Assembly (NCBI GenBank): GCA_049889095.1
Contig: JBLJFK010000001.1
Direction: 5' to 3' (one strand)
From: Ewingella sp049889095
GTDB lineage: Bacteria; Pseudomonadota; Gammaproteobacteria; Enterobacterales; Enterobacteriaceae
Length of the DNA: 64,000 nucleotides
The translations under genes and the position numbers were made by a program. Positions 7,938 to 16,458 of the stretch are shown piece by piece (position 1 is the stretch's first letter; every line of letters begins with the position of its first letter). The notes below the pieces were generated by a model that was not told the origin of the DNA, searched no databases, and saw only the letters and a list, made by a program, of their open reading frames with translations.

Positions 7938-8954
7938 TCAGCAACTGTCTCGTCGGCACAATGACGATGCAATCGTCACCTCCTCCCACTCTTCATCGTG
8001 AATTCTTGCCAGCAAAGCTTGTGCCGCACGCGTGCCGATCTCTTTGTGAGGAATGGCCATCGTGGTAAGCGGAGGCTGGCAGACGCGACTGACGTCGCCA
8101 TTGCCAAAGCCTACCACGGCGAGATCGTCTGGTACTTTGATGCGCCTACGCTGGCATTCATACAGTACGCCACAGGCGAGCTCATCAGACACACACACCA
8201 GTGCATCCAGTTCGGGCCAGGCAAGCAATAACTCTGGTAGCTGGCGCGCACCGGTTGAGAAACTGGCCAGCTCAGCCGAGTTAATGACCCGGTGTACCGA
8301 CCGGTGCGACCGCAGCATGGCTTTGTGCCAGCCTTGCAGGTGCTGTTGGAAAATCCACTGTTCTTGATTGGCGCATAGCATACCGATGTTTTGATAGCCT
8401 TTATCAATCACCGTTTTAGTCAGCTGATACATCGCTTCAACATTATCGATGCCAATGTTCATGTCGATGGGGGATTCGGTCAGCGCACCGATTTCCAAAA
8501 CGGGTATTGAGGCATTGTCCAGCCAGTTGCGCACGTTAGGCGAGTGCTCAACGCTGAGTAAAATTGCCGCTGCCAGGTTGTACGATAGAAATGTTTCCAG
8601 CAACTTTTCTTCGCGCTCCATCCGGTGCTGCGATTCGGCCAGCATGATTTGATAGCCTGCGGGTTGCAGGATCTTCTGTAACCCGGCAAACATTTCAGCA
8701 CAGCCTGATTCGGACAAGCTTGGCACAATCATCGCAATGGTATAAGACGAAGCTGAAGCCAGTGAACTGGCGGCTTGATTGGGTAGATACCCCAATTGGC
8801 TGACGGCTTCTTCGATTTTCTCCCGCAGTTTGTCTGATACCTGCTCGGGCGTTCGCAACGCCCGGGATACAGTCATGCTGCCGACTCCCGCCAACAATGC
8901 AACATCGGCCAGCGTTACTCTTCCTGTACTGCGTCGTTTTTTGTTAATCGACAT
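7938..8954 (-). CDS. LacI/GntR-type transcriptional regulator, probable repressor of the adjacent PTS operon
   Basis: This 338-residue protein has a LacI-family helix-turn-helix at residues about 13-34 (VTLADVALLAGVGSMTVSR) with the hinge-helix motif LPNQAASSLAS, followed by a periplasmic-binding-like effector domain. It resembles the gluconate regulator GntR group within the family, which need not indicate the effector. It is divergent from a three-gene PTS operon, and the 360-bp gap holds two palindromes centred on AGCGCT, a layout typical of a local repressor. The inducer is unknown; a PTS sugar phosphate or a related compound is an inference. The known ascorbate PTS regulator UlaR is DeoR-type, so this is a different control system. 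Confidence 0.88.
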   Translation of the reverse strand: MSINKKRRSTGRVTLADVALLAGVGSMTVSRALRTPEQVSDKLREKIEEAVSQLGYLPNQAASSLASASSYTIAMIVPSLSESGCAEMFAGLQKILQPAGYQIMLAESQHRMEREEKLLETFLSYNLAAAILLSVEHSPNVRNWLDNASIPVLEIGALTESPIDMNIGIDNVEAMYQLTKTVIDKGYQNIGMLCANQEQWIFQQHLQGWHKAMLRSHRSVHRVINSAELASFSTGARQLPELLLAWPELDALVCVSDELACGVLYECQRRRIKVPDDLAVVGFGNGDVSRVCQPPLTTMAIPHKEIGTRAAQALLARIHDEEWEEVTIASSLCRRDSC

Positions 8955-9111
8955 TCCTGATCCTGACTCTCAATTGCGCATCCAATTGCGCACTGTGCGC
9001 ACAGTAATAGCTAAAACAGCGGCGAGGCGATGAATTATCGGCAATTCGCAGTCAAAGTATATCCTTATTTCCAGTGGGGTGTGGCAGGCGATACTGCAGC
9101 GTGACTATTTT

Positions 9112-9125
9112 TGATAGCGCTATCA
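9112..9125. promoter_or_regulatory. Operator-like palindrome O1 for the LacI-family regulator
   Basis: TGATAGCGCTATCA is a perfect 14-bp palindrome with a central CG, the usual form of LacI-family operators. It lies between the divergent regulator and PTS genes. Assignment to the adjacent regulator is inferred from position and from the similar second site. Confidence 0.65.
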
Positions 9126-9146
9126 CAGAACCCAGTAATAGGTTTT

Positions 9147-9160
9147 TGGTAGCGCTATCT
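9147..9160. promoter_or_regulatory. Operator-like palindrome O2
   Basis: TGGTAGCGCTATCT shares the core GTAGCGCTAT pattern with O1, 35 bases away centre to centre, and abuts the CRP site. A weaker half-match (AACGCTATC) follows at about 9184-9192. Two copies of one core near one promoter support repressor binding. Confidence 0.6.
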
Positions 9161-9161
9161 T

Positions 9162-9177
9162 TGTGATATGTATCACA
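9162..9177 (+). promoter_or_regulatory. CRP (cAMP receptor protein) binding site of the PTS operon
   Basis: TGTGATATGTATCACA is a perfect TGTGA-N6-TCACA match. A possible -10 hexamer TAGAGT at 9199-9204 would put the start point near 9211, with CRP centred at about -41.5 (class II activation). The promoter assignment is an inference; the CRP site itself is a full consensus match. Confidence 0.8.
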
Positions 9178-9314
9178 GATGTTAACGCTATCGGTTAGTA
9201 GAGTCTGGATCGTTAACAGGTTAGGGGACGGTTTTTACTTCACGATGAGGCAAACTGATGGGCCTGATGACGTATCAAAATACATTCTCAGAACAAGAAT
9301 AGTCAGGAGTAGCA

Positions 9315-9758
9315 ATGCTTAATAATTGGCTGACAACAGAAAATATTCATATCAGGCATGACATCACTGACTGGCGAGATGCGGTGCAGGCCAGTGCTGC
9401 ACCGTTGTTGAAAAAAGGCATCATCGCGCCGGACTACGTGCAGGCGATTTTTGCCCAGCATGAAAAACTAGGTCCGTATTATGTACTGGCGCCGGGAATT
9501 GCCATGCCACACGCACGGCCGGAAGAGGGCGCAAACGCGTTAGGTTTATCGTTGCTGACTCTGCCACACGGCGTTAAATTTAATTCAGTAGATAATGATC
9601 CGGTTTATACCGTGGTGATGCTCGCCGCACCCGATAAACATAGTCATATTGAATTGATTTCTGAACTGGCGGAATTATTTTCAAACGAAGAAGAGATGCA
9701 AAAAATACATCAGGCAAAAAATATTAGAACTATTCAGGATATTATCTCAAAATTCTAA
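9315..9758 (+). CDS. PTS sugar transporter EIIA subunit (ascorbate/fructose-mannitol type, UlaC-like)
   Basis: This 147-residue protein is a PTS EIIA type-2 domain. The phosphorylated His is His66 in GIAMPHARPE, the family signature. It would accept phosphate from HPr and pass it to the EIIB encoded next. AGGAG at 9307-9311 supports the ATG at 9315. First gene of the operon EIIA-EIIB-EIIC. The substrate is not determined: the domain set resembles the L-ascorbate PTS (UlaA/B/C), but no ascorbate-6-phosphate catabolic gene (ulaD, E, F, G) is nearby. Confidence 0.88.
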   Translation: MLNNWLTTENIHIRHDITDWRDAVQASAAPLLKKGIIAPDYVQAIFAQHEKLGPYYVLAPGIAMPHARPEEGANALGLSLLTLPHGVKFNSVDNDPVYTVVMLAAPDKHSHIELISELAELFSNEEEMQKIHQAKNIRTIQDIISKF

Positions 9759-9875
9759 CTTTCTGAATCAGTCAATGGAATAGCGTCAGTTAAACAGGGA
9801 AGCGGTTAACCGGAATATACATCAAAAGTTATTCTGATGCGCGACTCTATAAACTTTTAAAAAACAGGTAATAAT

Positions 9876-10157
9876 ATGAAAATCATGGCAATTTGCGGGT
9901 CTGGTTTAGGCAGTAGCTTTATGGTGGAAATGAATATCAAGAAAGTGCTGAAAAAATTGAACATTCAGGCTGACGTTGAGCATTCCGATCTTTCCTCGGC
10001 TATCCCCAGTGAGGCTGACCTGTTCGTGATGGCAAAAGATATTGCTGCCAGCGCCAATATTCCAGAAAACCAGTTAGTCGTCATTACAAACATTGTTGAT
10101 ATCAATGAGCTGGAAACTAAGTTAGTTGCCCACTTCGCAAAATACCCAGTGTCCTGA
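9876..10157 (+). CDS. PTS sugar transporter EIIB subunit (ascorbate type, UlaB-like)
   Basis: This 93-residue EIIB has the phosphocysteine loop CGSGLGSS with Cys7 as the active residue, followed by a typical small alpha/beta domain. Phosphate passes from EIIA His66 to this Cys and then to the sugar bound by EIIC. It lies 118 bases after EIIA and about 100 bases before EIIC. These gaps are longer than usual for a PTS operon, but I see no terminator in them. Confidence 0.88.
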   Translation: MKIMAICGSGLGSSFMVEMNIKKVLKKLNIQADVEHSDLSSAIPSEADLFVMAKDIAASANIPENQLVVITNIVDINELETKLVAHFAKYPVS

Positions 10158-10260
10158 ACCGCGCTGAATAAAACCTTACTAATAAAACTAATATATCCCT
10201 TAAGTAATTTTGATTGCGAGAGCAAATTAGCAATTCGAAGTATGGCGGGGAGAATACGAG

Positions 10261-11643
10261 GTGGATATGTTTATCCAGGAAACGCTCAAGTTTGTCGTTG
10301 ATATATTAAAAGTGCCTTCGATTCTGGTCGGGCTCATTGCTCTGATCGGTTTGGTGGCTCAAAAGAAAAATTTTTCTGATGTGGTCAAAGGTACTGTAAA
10401 AACCATACTCGGATTTTTAGTGCTGGCGGGAGGCGCGACGGTATTAGTCGGTGCACTGAACCCTTTAGGCGGTATGTTTGAACATGCGTTTAATATTCAG
10501 GGGATCATTCCGAATAACGAAGCGATTGTTTCTATTGCGCTGGAGAAATTCGGTGCACCGACGGCGTTAATCATGGCTTTCGGTATGGTGGCCAACCTGA
10601 TCGTCGCTCGCTTCACCCGTTTGAAATATGTTTTCTTAACCGGCCATCATACGTTTTACATGGCATGTATGATCAGCGTGATCCTGACCGTCGCAGGTTT
10701 TGAAGACGTGGCGTTAGTCTTCACTGGGTCATTGACGCTTGGTCTTATTATGGCGTTCTTCCCGGCGCTGGCTCAGCGGTATATGCGTAAAATTACCGGC
10801 AGTGATGATGTGGCATTCGGCCATTTCGGCACGATCGGTTACGTGCTTGCTGGCTGGATCGGCAGCAAAGTGGGTAAAGGTTCACGCTCAACGGAAGAGA
10901 TGAATCTGCCGAAAAACCTCAGTTTCCTGCGTGACAGTTCCATTTCCATTTCGCTGACTATGATCATCATTTATTTGATTATGGCGGTGTTTGCCGGTCA
11001 GATCTTTGTTGAGCAAACCTACAGCGCGGGCCAGAACTATCTGGTGTACTCCATCATCATGGCAATTACCTTTGCGGCAGGTGTATTTATTATCTTGCAG
11101 GGGGTGCGTCTGATTTTGGCTGAAATCGTACCAGCGTTCGTGGGTTTCTCCGAGAAACTGGTGCCTAACGCCCGTCCTGCGCTGGACTGCCCGGTGGTGT
11201 ATCCGTATGCCCCTAATGCCGTGCTGATCGGTTTCCTGTTCAGTTTCCTCGGCGGTCTGGTCGGGCTGTTCCTGTTAGGCCAAATGCATATGGTACTGAT
11301 TTTGCCAGGTGTCGTGCCGCACTTCTTCACCGGTGCTACCGCGGGCGTGTTCGGTAATGCTACAGGAGGACGCCGGGGTGCCATGGTTGGTGCATTTGCT
11401 AACGGTCTTTTGATCACCTTCCTGCCGGTTCTGTTGCTGCCGGTACTCGGCGCGCTGGGCTTCGCCAACGCCACCTTCTCTGACGCGGACTTCGGCGTCA
11501 TCGGCATTATGCTCGGCAATCTGGCACGCTTTATGTCGAAAGAGGCCATTATGGTGCTGATTGTTGCCATCTTCGCCGCACTCGTCGCTTACAACTACCT
11601 GGGTAAAAAACCTGCGGTTGAGAAAGTGGTCAGCGAAGAGTAA
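10261..11643 (+). CDS. PTS sugar transporter EIIC subunit (UlaA/SgaT family)
   Basis: This 460-residue integral membrane protein matches the ascorbate-type EIIC family (UlaA). There are about ten hydrophobic segments starting from residue 15, and the stretches VKGTVKTILGFLVLAGG, ILQGVRLILAEIVPAF and YPYAPNAVLIGF correspond to conserved UlaA regions. It should form the sugar channel in the inner membrane. The start is GTG at 10261 or ATG at 10267: GGGGA fits the former and GAGG at 10258-10261 the latter. Transported sugar unknown. The gene ends at a terminator shared with the convergent pta. Confidence 0.87.
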   Translation: MDMFIQETLKFVVDILKVPSILVGLIALIGLVAQKKNFSDVVKGTVKTILGFLVLAGGATVLVGALNPLGGMFEHAFNIQGIIPNNEAIVSIALEKFGAPTALIMAFGMVANLIVARFTRLKYVFLTGHHTFYMACMISVILTVAGFEDVALVFTGSLTLGLIMAFFPALAQRYMRKITGSDDVAFGHFGTIGYVLAGWIGSKVGKGSRSTEEMNLPKNLSFLRDSSISISLTMIIIYLIMAVFAGQIFVEQTYSAGQNYLVYSIIMAITFAAGVFIILQGVRLILAEIVPAFVGFSEKLVPNARPALDCPVVYPYAPNAVLIGFLFSFLGGLVGLFLLGQMHMVLILPGVVPHFFTGATAGVFGNATGGRRGAMVGAFANGLLITFLPVLLLPVLGALGFANATFSDADFGVIGIMLGNLARFMSKEAIMVLIVAIFAALVAYNYLGKKPAVEKVVSEE

Positions 11644-11691
11644 TCGAGTGAGTCAGTCCTTTAACGCTTTCCGGGTTACATGCCTGAAAAG

Positions 11692-11718
11692 AAAACGCCG
11701 ACATCATGTCGGCGTTTT
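11692..11718. terminator. Bidirectional terminator between EIIC and pta
   Basis: AAAACGCCGACA (11692-11703) pairs perfectly with TGTCGGCGTTTT (11707-11718) around a 3-base loop. The stem has A-rich and T-rich ends on both strands, so it can end transcription of EIIC rightward and pta leftward. Confidence 0.85.
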
Positions 11719-11736
11719 GCATAACAGAAATACAGA

Positions 11737-13893
11737 TTACGCTTTAGCTGCGGCTTCTGCCTGCGCAGACTGGATCGCCGTTAGGGCTACGGTGTAGACG
11801 ATATCGTCAACCAGTGCACCACGTGACAGGTCATTCACAGGCTTACGCATGCCTTGCAGCATCGGCCCGATGGAGACGAGATCCGCTGAACGCTGAACCG
11901 CTTTATACGTGGTGTTACCGGTGTTCAGGTCAGGGAAGATGAACACGGTAGCCTGGCCCGCAACCGGAGAGTTCGGTGCTTTGGATTTCGCAACGTCAGC
12001 CATAATCGCGGCGTCGTACTGCAACGGACCGTCAATGATAAGATCGGGACGTTTTTCCTGCGCCAGTCGGGTGGCTTCACGTACTTTCTCAACGTCACTA
12101 CCGGCACCTGAGTCGCCAGTTGAGTACGAGATCATCGCGACGCGCGGTTCGATACCAAAGGCGGCGGCAGAATCGGCAGATTGAATAGCGATTTCAGACA
12201 ACTGTTCAGCCGTTGGGTCCGGGTTAATCGCGCAGTCACCGTAAACCAGAACCTGGTCTGGCAGCAGCATGAAGAACACAGAAGAAACCAGTGAGCTTCC
12301 CGGCGCAGTTTTGATCAACTGCAATGCTGGGCGAATGGTGTTTGCGGTGGTGTGAACCGCGCCAGAAACCAGACCGTCAACTTCGCCTTTTTCCAGCATC
12401 AGGGTGGCGAGCACGACATTGTCTTCCAACTGCTCGCGGGCGACCACTTCGGTCATGCCTTTGCTTTTACGCAGTTCGACCAGACGGGCAACGTACTCTT
12501 CGCGCACGACGACCGGGTCAACAATCTGAATGCCTTTACCCAGTTCAATGCCCTGAGCGGCAGCGACGCGTTGGATCTCGTCCGGGTTGCCCAGCAGCAC
12601 GCACTCGGCAATACCACGTTCAGCACACAATGACGCCGCTTTCACCGTACGCGGTTCGTCGCCTTCCGGCAGTACGATGCGTTTGTTAGCACTGCGCGCC
12701 AGTTCAGTCAGCTGATAGCGGAACGCTGGCGGAGAGAGGCGACGTGAACGCTCTGAATGCGCGCTCAGAGAGTTGATCCAGTCGCTGTTGATGTGTGAGG
12801 CCACATATTGTTGCAGTTTCTCAACGCGCTGGTGGTCGTCCGCAGGGACTTCCAGATTGAAGCTTTGCAGGCTGAGTGAGGTCTGCCAGGTATTGGTTTC
12901 AACCATAAACACCGGCAGGCCGGTTTTAAAGGCGCGTTCACACAGCGTGTTGATGCGCTCATCAATGTCGTAACCGCCGGTCAACAGAATTGCGCCAATT
13001 TCAACGCCGTTCATCGCGGCAAGACAGGCTGAAACCAACACGTCCGGACGGTCTGCAGAGGTAACCAGCAGTGAGCCGGGGCGGAAGTGTTCCAGCATGT
13101 GCGGGATGCTGCGCGCACAGAAGGTGACAGATTTCACACGGCGGGTTTGTAGGTCGCCTTCATTGATAATGCGGGCATTCAGGTGTTTCGCCATATCGAT
13201 GGCGCGGGTTGCAATCAGCTCAAAGCTCCATGGAATGCAGCCCAGCACCGGAAGCGGACTGTTAGCAAACAGTTGGCTTGGGTCAACGTTGGCCACGCTG
13301 GCTTTGGTGGAATCATCAAAGATCTCTGATAGATCCGGACGAGTACGGCCTTGCTCATCCACCGGTGCGTTCAATTTATTGATAATAACGCCGGTGATGT
13401 TTTTGTTTTTGCTGCCGCCGAAGCTGCTGCTCGCCAGTTCGATACGTTCTTTCAACTGGGCCGGTGAGTCATTACCGAGCGCGATAACAAACACGATTTC
13501 AGCATTGAGAGTTTTGGCAATTTCATAGTTCAGCGCGTTGGCAAACTCATGTTTACGCGTTGGCACTAAACCTTCAACCAGCACGACTTCGGCGTCTTTG
13601 GTATTTTCGTGATAACGCGCAATGATCTCTTCCATCAGCACGTCTTGCTGGTTAGAACCCAGCAATGTTTCCACGTGGCTCATTTTCAGCGGTTCAGCCG
13701 CCGGAACGCTGGAGTTGGCGCGGATGATGGTAGTGGTCTGATCGGGTGCATCGCCGCCAGTGCGCGGTTGCGCGATAGGCTTAAAGATGCTCAGGCTAAC
13801 GCCTTTCTGTTCCATGGCACGGATCACACCAAGACTGACGCTGGTCAGACCGACGCTGGTGCCTGTAGGAATCAACATAATTGTACGGGACAC
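11737..13893 (-). CDS. pta: Phosphate acetyltransferase (long form)
   Basis: This 718-residue protein matches E. coli Pta (714 residues). It starts with GTG, as in E. coli, in the sequence SRTIMLIPTGTSVGLTS, an N-terminal domain with a nucleotide-binding-like GTSVGLTS loop. A DRTGG regulatory domain follows (about residues 215-330), then the C-terminal PTA catalytic domain (from about 385, starting LTELARSANKRIVLPEGDEPR). It interconverts acetyl-CoA and acetyl phosphate in the cytoplasm. It is followed leftward by the shared terminator. ackA lies upstream in the same direction, with a hairpin between them, as usual for this pair. Confidence 0.97.
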   Translation of the reverse strand: MSRTIMLIPTGTSVGLTSVSLGVIRAMEQKGVSLSIFKPIAQPRTGGDAPDQTTTIIRANSSVPAAEPLKMSHVETLLGSNQQDVLMEEIIARYHENTKDAEVVLVEGLVPTRKHEFANALNYEIAKTLNAEIVFVIALGNDSPAQLKERIELASSSFGGSKNKNITGVIINKLNAPVDEQGRTRPDLSEIFDDSTKASVANVDPSQLFANSPLPVLGCIPWSFELIATRAIDMAKHLNARIINEGDLQTRRVKSVTFCARSIPHMLEHFRPGSLLVTSADRPDVLVSACLAAMNGVEIGAILLTGGYDIDERINTLCERAFKTGLPVFMVETNTWQTSLSLQSFNLEVPADDHQRVEKLQQYVASHINSDWINSLSAHSERSRRLSPPAFRYQLTELARSANKRIVLPEGDEPRTVKAASLCAERGIAECVLLGNPDEIQRVAAAQGIELGKGIQIVDPVVVREEYVARLVELRKSKGMTEVVAREQLEDNVVLATLMLEKGEVDGLVSGAVHTTANTIRPALQLIKTAPGSSLVSSVFFMLLPDQVLVYGDCAINPDPTAEQLSEIAIQSADSAAAFGIEPRVAMISYSTGDSGAGSDVEKVREATRLAQEKRPDLIIDGPLQYDAAIMADVAKSKAPNSPVAGQATVFIFPDLNTGNTTYKAVQRSADLVSIGPMLQGMRKPVNDLSRGALVDDIVYTVALTAIQSAQAEAAAKA

Positions 13894-14049
13894 GGCTAAA
13901 ACCTCTCTGGTTTACCAGACGATGTATCAAGCAGTGGGGAAGGTCTGCGCGGTTTCGTAACATTGCATTGGAATAGGTTACGACAAGTACTTAACGCTGG
14001 CTGCTTCCGGACCGGCTACGCTCGCCTGTTATGAAAAATTGTTATGTAA

Positions 14050-14077
14050 AACACTGCCAGCAGATGCTGGCAGTGTA
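14050..14077 (-). terminator. Hairpin downstream of ackA
   Basis: ACACTGCCAGC (14051-14061) pairs perfectly with 14066-14076 around a 4-base loop, followed on the minus strand by TTTTACATAAC. It should partly terminate ackA transcripts or stabilise them before the 190-bp gap leading into pta. Confidence 0.75.
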
Positions 14078-14085
14078 ATGCAATA

Positions 14086-15288
14086 TTATGCGGTCAGACG
14101 GGCCGCATCTTGAGCGATAACCAGCTCTTCGTTGGTCGTGATAACCAGCGCGGGACGAGTGCCTTCTTTATTTATGGCGCCGGATTTACCGAAACGAGCG
14201 GACAGATTTCGTTCGTGATCGACTTCGAAGCCCAGCAGAGCCAGTTTGTTCAGGGTCAATTCGCGCACCATTGCCGCGTTTTCACCGATGCCGCCGGTGA
14301 AGACCACTGCATCAAGACGACCCTCCATCAGTGCGGTGTAAGAACCGATATATTTCGCCAGACGATGGCAGAAGACGTCCATTGCGCGCTTGGCATCTTC
14401 TTTGGTTGTATAGTTATCTTCAACATAACGGCAGTCGCTGGTGACTTCAGTCAGACCCAGCAAACCAGACTCTTTGGTCAGCAGTTTGTTGATTTGATCA
14501 ACACTCATGCCCAGTGCGTCATGCAGATGGAAGATGATAGCCGGGTCGATGTCACCGCTGCGGGTGCCCATCACCAAACCTTCCAGTGGGGTGAGGCCCA
14601 TGGAAGTATCCACGCATTTACCGTTACGGATGGCGCTAACAGAACCGCCGTTACCCAGATGGCAAGTGATCAGGTTCACTTCTTCCACGGGTTTGTTGAG
14701 CATTTTGGCGGCTTCCTGCGTCACGTAGAAGTGGCTGGTGCCGTGTGCGCCATAACGACGGATGTGATGATCGCGATATAGGCTGTACGGGAGTGCGTAG
14801 AGATATGATTCTTCCGGCATCGTCTGATGGAATGCCGTGTCAAAGACTGCTACATTTTTATCAGCCAGTTTCGGGAAGGATTTCAACGCTTCAGCGATGC
14901 CGATCAGGTGTGCAGGGTTATGCAGTGGTGCAAACGGGATGGATTCTTTGATACCCTGAATTACTGCGTCGTCAATGAGCATTGATTTGGTCAGTTTTTC
15001 GCCGCCGTGAACGATGCGGTGGCCTATGGCAACCAGTTCGGCAGACAGTTCAGGTTTTTGCGACAGGATGTTGTTAACGATGTATTTGAGCGCTTCACTG
15101 TGCGCAGCACCAGCACCTAAAGCGGCTTCTTCTTTCTTGCCGTCCATTTTCCACTTCAGGCGGGCTTCCGGCAGGTGGAAACATTCCGCCAAACCTGAAA
15201 TGTACTCTTCGCCGTTCACTGCATCAATGATGGCGAACTTAAGGGAAGAACTGCCACAGTTAAGAACCAGAACAAGCTTACTCGACAT
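14086..15288 (-). CDS. ackA: Acetate kinase
   Basis: This 400-residue protein has the same length as E. coli AckA and matches throughout. The N-terminal signature VLVLNCGSSSLKFAI (residues about 6-20) is the acetate kinase phosphate-binding motif, GHRIVHGGE (about 88-96) is the second signature, and GTRSGDIDPAI and TGGIGENAA are the ATP-binding regions of the ASKHA fold. It makes ATP and acetate from acetyl phosphate. It is transcribed toward pta. The upstream region (15289-15825) must hold its promoter. Confidence 0.97.
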   Translation of the reverse strand: MSSKLVLVLNCGSSSLKFAIIDAVNGEEYISGLAECFHLPEARLKWKMDGKKEEAALGAGAAHSEALKYIVNNILSQKPELSAELVAIGHRIVHGGEKLTKSMLIDDAVIQGIKESIPFAPLHNPAHLIGIAEALKSFPKLADKNVAVFDTAFHQTMPEESYLYALPYSLYRDHHIRRYGAHGTSHFYVTQEAAKMLNKPVEEVNLITCHLGNGGSVSAIRNGKCVDTSMGLTPLEGLVMGTRSGDIDPAIIFHLHDALGMSVDQINKLLTKESGLLGLTEVTSDCRYVEDNYTTKEDAKRAMDVFCHRLAKYIGSYTALMEGRLDAVVFTGGIGENAAMVRELTLNKLALLGFEVDHERNLSARFGKSGAINKEGTRPALVITTNEELVIAQDAARLTA

Positions 15289-15825
15289 GGAAGTACCTAT
15301 TGATAGTTGGTGTTGTATAAGAAATAAACAATACGCATGGTTAATAAACCGTCAGGATGACACCAAGCGTAGCGCATAATGAGTCTGATAATTATGATTC
15401 GTATCATGCCAGACAACCAAAACCAGCATAACAATGAAAAAGCTGAAGAATAACTGACCTCAGTGAACGCAGGGCTTTTATAGAACCAAAGCTACCCTGG
15501 CGACCGTACACAATGTACCTGTTATCTGTTCTTCATAATGTTATTTGTTAGTGTTGTTTATTTGTAAAAATACTAACAAATAAGACTATATTTAGTTACA
15601 AAACACCCTTTGCAGCGGCAATATGTTACCAGTCCTCTGTAAAAACCGGTTATGGGCCTTCAAACCGCTATCAGACTGGTTGCGGCTGCTGTTCAAAAGC
15701 CAAAATTTTGCTGGCACAGGATACCGATTGGTGCCGGCAAAAACAAAATATATTTAATCGTGTTAAAATCGCGTTTGTTATTTAAAACTATTTTTTAATT
15801 TTTATAGGTGAAGTTGAGGTGCACT
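15289..15825. other. Divergent intergenic region ackA/yfbV (537 bp)
   Basis: No gene. The region carries the promoters of ackA (leftward) and yfbV (rightward). It contains a perfect 12-bp inverted repeat at 15541-15583, listed separately, and AT-rich stretches near 15540-15600 and 15730-15810. Confidence 0.6.
15541..15583. repeat. 12-bp inverted repeat upstream of ackA
   Basis: TTATTTGTTAGT (15541-15552) is repeated inverted as ACTAACAAATAA (15572-15583) with 19 bases between. The arms contain GTTA/TAAC units. The spacing suggests two regulator half-sites about three helical turns apart rather than a tight RNA hairpin. The binding protein is unknown. Confidence 0.7.
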
Positions 15826-16281
15826 ATGACCAGTAAGCCATCAGGTTCTGTCAGTTGGTTTCAGGTTTTCCAGCGCGGACAGCATTATATGAAAACATGG
15901 CCGTCCGATAAGCGCCTGGCGCCTGTCTTTCCTGAGAATCGCATCTCGACGGCGACGCGTTTTGCTGTGCGCTTTATGCCGCCCTTGGCTGTATTCACAT
16001 TAACCTGGCAGATTGCCCTTGGAGGCCAACTTGGGCCTGCGGCAGCCACATCTATCTTTGCCTGTAGCCTGCCGATGCAGGGGCTCTGGTGGTTAGGACG
16101 CAGATCGCTTACGCCATTACCCCCCACTTTACTTGGCTGGTTCCATGATGTGCGTCAGAAATTGGTGGAGGCTGGACAGGCGCTGGCACCCATAGAAGGA
16201 ACACCTACTTATCAGTCGCTGGCCGACGTGTTGAAACGTGCTTTCAAGCAGTTGGACAAAACCTTCCTGGACGATATTTAA
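15826..16281 (+). CDS. yfbV: UPF0208 membrane protein YfbV
   Basis: This 151-residue protein has the same length as E. coli YfbV. It has two adjacent hydrophobic segments (about residues 45-65 and 70-90, with the conserved LGGQLGPA between them), preceded by a basic stretch and followed by a cytoplasmic helical tail ending KRAFKQLDKTFLDD. In E. coli it is linked to chromosome macrodomain organisation, limiting Ter constraint; no enzymatic role is known. The ATG at 15826 with GAGG at 15816-15819 gives family length; an in-frame GTG at 15808 is less likely. A hairpin follows the stop codon. Confidence 0.93.
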   Translation: MTSKPSGSVSWFQVFQRGQHYMKTWPSDKRLAPVFPENRISTATRFAVRFMPPLAVFTLTWQIALGGQLGPAAATSIFACSLPMQGLWWLGRRSLTPLPPTLLGWFHDVRQKLVEAGQALAPIEGTPTYQSLADVLKRAFKQLDKTFLDDI

Positions 16282-16301
16282 CGGATGCAGCAGCATCCGT
16301 T
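16280..16301 (+). terminator. Hairpin after yfbV
   Basis: AACGGATGC pairs perfectly with GCATCCGTT around AGCA, starting at the stop codon. There is no clear T run after it (TGACTCAATG), so it may be a weak terminator or a 3' end stabiliser. Confidence 0.55.
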
Positions 16302-16458
16302 GACTCAATGCTGATTTGTCATGCCCATTGAAGCTTCGTAATTAAATGCATTTCAACTCAATTTATGGGTTCAAATCAAAGAATGGTCAGCTTGCGATTT
16401 CGCACAAGTTTGCCCTGTGACATGCTTTGGTCATTATGCAGATACGAGGAGTTTTACG

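Noticed and set aside
9181..9194. Third operator for the LacI-family regulator (GTTAACGCTATCGG)
   Set aside because: Only one half matches the AGCGCT-centred core; too weak to list as a separate site.
14110..14781. 223-residue frame antisense to ackA
   Set aside because: A mirror reading of ackA codons; no promoter or domain support.
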